DNA of 64,000 nt from NCBI GenBank assembly GCA_030620095.1, contig JAUTXW010000883.1:1-64000 (forward strand). The letters are read 5' to 3'. The position numbers and the translations under genes were made by a program. This DNA is from Kuschelorhynchus macadamiae (taxonomy: Eukaryota; Arthropoda; Insecta; Coleoptera; Curculionidae). Each line of letters starts with the position of its first letter. The stretch's first letter is position 1. Below the pieces are notes generated by a model that saw only the letters and a program-made list of their open reading frames with translations, ran no database searches and was not told the DNA's origin. This document shows positions 61,617 through 64,000 of this stretch, piece by piece.

Positions 61617-63366
61617 GCTAAGCTTATTCAATTTATAGAGTTTGACAATAATGAAACAGTAACAAATAAAGAGGAAATATCTGCTAGGTTAAATACTTAT
61701 TTTGTTGAAAGTATCACTGATATAATCAGTCAAATCAATTGTACTTCTAATGCGAATTTGAGCTTAAATAATACAGTAGCGACTAGTGACCAAATCTTCT
61801 CGAATTTGAAATAAATCACAAAAGATGACTTAAAGAAAACTGTGTTTTCTTTTAAAAACAAAAGAAGTCCTGATGATCTTAACATAGAAACTATAAAAAA
61901 TATTTATGCTGCAATAGAAGATCCACTAATTAATCCTATAAATTGTTTACTAGAACAATGTGTTTTTCCTGGCAGATTGAAGTTGTCCACAATAGTACCT
62001 ATTCAAAAAAAAGTAAATTGGTTTGAGGCCTCAAATTTTTGGCCTATTAATATGTTAGCTGCTCTAGAAAGAAAGTCTTCGAAAGAACTGTCTACAATCA
62101 GATTATTGATTTGGTAGATAATAGTAATTTAACAACAGACAAACATTCTGGTTTCAGAAAGAGACATAGTTGTGAAACTGCTATTCAGTGTGTGTTGGAT
62201 GAATGGAAAACTAGTATAGATAGTAATTACAGTACAAGTGCTGTATTCTTATACGTGCAAAGAGCATTTGAGACTATTGATAGAAAAAATCTTTTGGCTA
62301 AATTATATATGATAGGAATACGGAATAATTTGTTGAAATGGTTTGAAAGTTATCTTAATAATAGAAAGCAAATAGTAATTCTGAATAGTAAGGTTTCTGA
62401 AGAAGTGGCAAATGATCATGGTGTACTACAGGGAAGTATTCTGGGACCCTTATTATTTTTCTTATACATAAATGATATAGTACATGTTGTCGGTGCAGTC
62501 GATATTCATTTATTTGCAGACTATACCCTCATTTATGCTACATCGAAAGATCTTGAACAACTGGTGGCTAACATTAATGGTGCTTTGACTAATTTGCATG
62601 AATATACCTGTCAGAACTTACTTAAAGTTAATATCACAAAAATAAAATTTATGAATTTAGGAACTGAAACTGTTAGAAAAAAATTTATAGAAAATAAACA
62701 TGTCGTACAGTTTGGTAATTGTTCTATAGAACATGTTAAAAAATAAAATATTTAGGAATAATTGTTGATGAACAGTTAAGCTTTAAAGACCATGCCAAGT
62801 CTGTAATATCTAGAATTGACTATAATATTAACCATTTATCAAGGTGTGCTTCGTATTTATCATTTTGGGCAAAACTCACTGTATACAATATAATGGTTCT
62901 TCCACACTTTAACTTCTGCACAAGTATTCTGTATTTACTAAACAAAAATGAAATTAGTGTTTTAAAAAAATTACAAACAAGAGCCATGAGAACAATTTTA
63001 TCATGTGACAGATATACACCAATTAGATTAATGCAGGAATGTTTACAGTGGTTACCAGTGTCTGAATACATAACTTTAAATGTGTTAACGGTAATTTTTA
63101 AAATTAAGATTGGGTGTGCGCCTCCTTATCTGTGCAATAAGGTTATGTATAATAATGACGTGCATAGCTATAACATTAGGCAACAGAATAACTTTTTTAT
63201 TGCGCTTATAAATAAAAGAATGGGTCAAAATTCTATTTTCTTCAAGGGATTTGATATGTTTAATAAGCTACCAGATTTCATAAAGCATTGTCAATATGTT
63301 TATTGTTATAAGAAAAAGTTCAAGGCATGTACTTCGGAGAAATGTAATTTATGTGTTATTTCTTGA
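61617..63366 (+). pseudogene. LINE reverse transcriptase and C-terminal region
   Basis: Frames in order: IQFIEFDNNETVTNKEEISA; KRSPDDLNIETIKNIYAAIE (61857-61920); FPGRLKLSTIVPIQKK; NFWPINMLAALERKS. After a frameshift near 62110: KHSGFRKRHSCETAI (62142-62190), KLYMIGIRNNLLKWFESYLN, HGVLQGSILGPLLFFLYIND (62418-62477) and LFADYTLIYA (62510-62540). The second active-site Asp is Tyr (YADD to FADY). After a frameshift near 62746 the C-terminal region runs VLPHFNFCTSILYLL to FNKLPDFIKHC and KACTSEKCNLC, with the stop at 63363. The order is that of a jockey/CR1-type LINE. Only two frameshifts, so it is relatively young. Confidence 0.87.
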
Positions 63367-63775
63367 GTGGCATTTATTGTTAGTTTGAATTTTATTTTAG
63401 ATTTGTTGTTTCTGTCTTAAATGTTTTTTTTCTGACTTTTAAAATTAGTCTAGTTGTCTTTAGTTTATTTATTTTGACTTAATGAATTTTCATTTATTTT
63501 TAATTGACTTCACTATTACTAGTGAAATGATTAGATTTATTATTGTAATTATTTTTTTGTGTTAAGCGTTTTCTTTAACTTTTATTTGTTATTTCTTTTA
63601 TACGTAGTTTGATTTAATTCATTTTATGTAGTTTTAAGTCGTTTAACTTACTCTACTAGTGGAACATTAGTTACATATGCATATATTTGTCTTTTTACTT
63701 AAGAATTGTAAGTATATTTGGTAATTAGTTTCTATAAGGTAAATAAACGATTTAAATAAGCTATATAAAACCTAC
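63367..63775 (+). other. 3' untranslated region of the LINE
   Basis: T-rich non-coding sequence with AATAAA at about 63741. The 3' end of the element is likely near 63775, where R1-type sequence begins, but no terminal tail repeat is clear. Confidence 0.5.
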
Positions 63776-64000
63776 TAGGGTGCTTTTTTGAGATTACAAA
63801 TAATTTACTTGGCTGAAATTTTGTCCCGCCACCTTTAATTAGTACCACAGTTTTACTACTTCATCTCTAAACTACAATTAGTTATGACACAATTTGAAAT
63901 GAGTTCATTAAGTAGTTTATTCTGGCCGAATTTCTAAATATTTTATTAAGCCGCCATTTTATTAAGCCATTTTATATTAGTACCAATATTCCTACATAAT
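63776..64000 (+). repeat. Dispersed repeat R1, copy 5, partial
   Basis: TTAGTACCACAGTTTTACTA, CATTAAGTAGTTTATTCTGG and TTAAGCCGCCATTTTATT show the unit wording of R1. It runs off the right edge. Confidence 0.65.

Overview
The window is AT-rich eukaryotic DNA made almost entirely of decayed transposable elements, simple repeats and unclassified dispersed repeats. I found no host gene that I can defend. The mixture (Ty3/Gypsy, APE-type non-LTR retrotransposons, Penelope-like elements, Transib, mariner with a D-41-D active site, ZMYM1-like hAT, and a Ginger/KRBA2-type integrase transposon) points to an arthropod, most likely an insect with a repeat-rich genome. The species cannot be named from this sequence.

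Layout. 1-5753: a minus-strand Ty3/Gypsy element with gag, protease, RT, RNase H and integrase, a primer-binding site and its 5' LTR; its other end lies off the left edge. 6.2-8.3 kb: two Penelope-like copies (PLE family 1) head to head. 10.3-11.5 kb: fragments of a second PLE and of a LINE reverse transcriptase. 13.2-15.2 kb: an uninterrupted 666-codon Transib (RAG1-family) transposase, the best preserved coding sequence here. 15.4-19.9 kb: dispersed repeat modules, a hammerhead-like hairpin, LINE endonuclease fragments and a tRNA-like sequence. 20.6-23.2 kb: mariner/IS630-type scraps. 23.6-25.3 and 51.2-53.5 kb: two copies of an unplaced DNA transposon with CACTGGC termini. 26.5-31.5 kb: PLE family 2 as a head-to-head pair with hammerhead-like motifs at both outer ends, then PLE family 3 lying against a LINE. 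31.8-32.6 kb: a 240-bp tandem repeat. 33.9-37.1 kb: a long (TA)n array holding a mariner element with long inverted arms. 37.3-39.6 kb: an 88-bp tandem repeat and related copies. 39.6-42.2 kb: a Ginger/KRBA2-type transposon with matching termini and an apparently spliceable intron. 42.2-47.4 kb: a mariner-type element with ~450-bp arms, its right arm split by a 2,651-bp hAT element with an 8-bp target duplication. 47.5-47.9 kb: a large palindrome. 48-49.7 and 57.7-59.2 kb: mariner remnants. 54.9-56.6 kb: a mariner element sitting at the exact centre of a palindromic element. 59.7-63.8 kb: a LINE whose endonuclease and RT halves are separated by a dispersed repeat module.

The genes do not form a host pathway. 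Their relation is one of nesting and order of insertion: hAT into mariner arm, mariner into palindromic element, repeat module into LINE. The most notable signals are the intact Transib open frame, the set of hammerhead-like motifs tied to Penelope-like ends and palindromes, the repeated 'element inside inverted arms' mariner architecture, and the unplaced CACTGGC transposon family. Everything is read by eye; no search or alignment was run.
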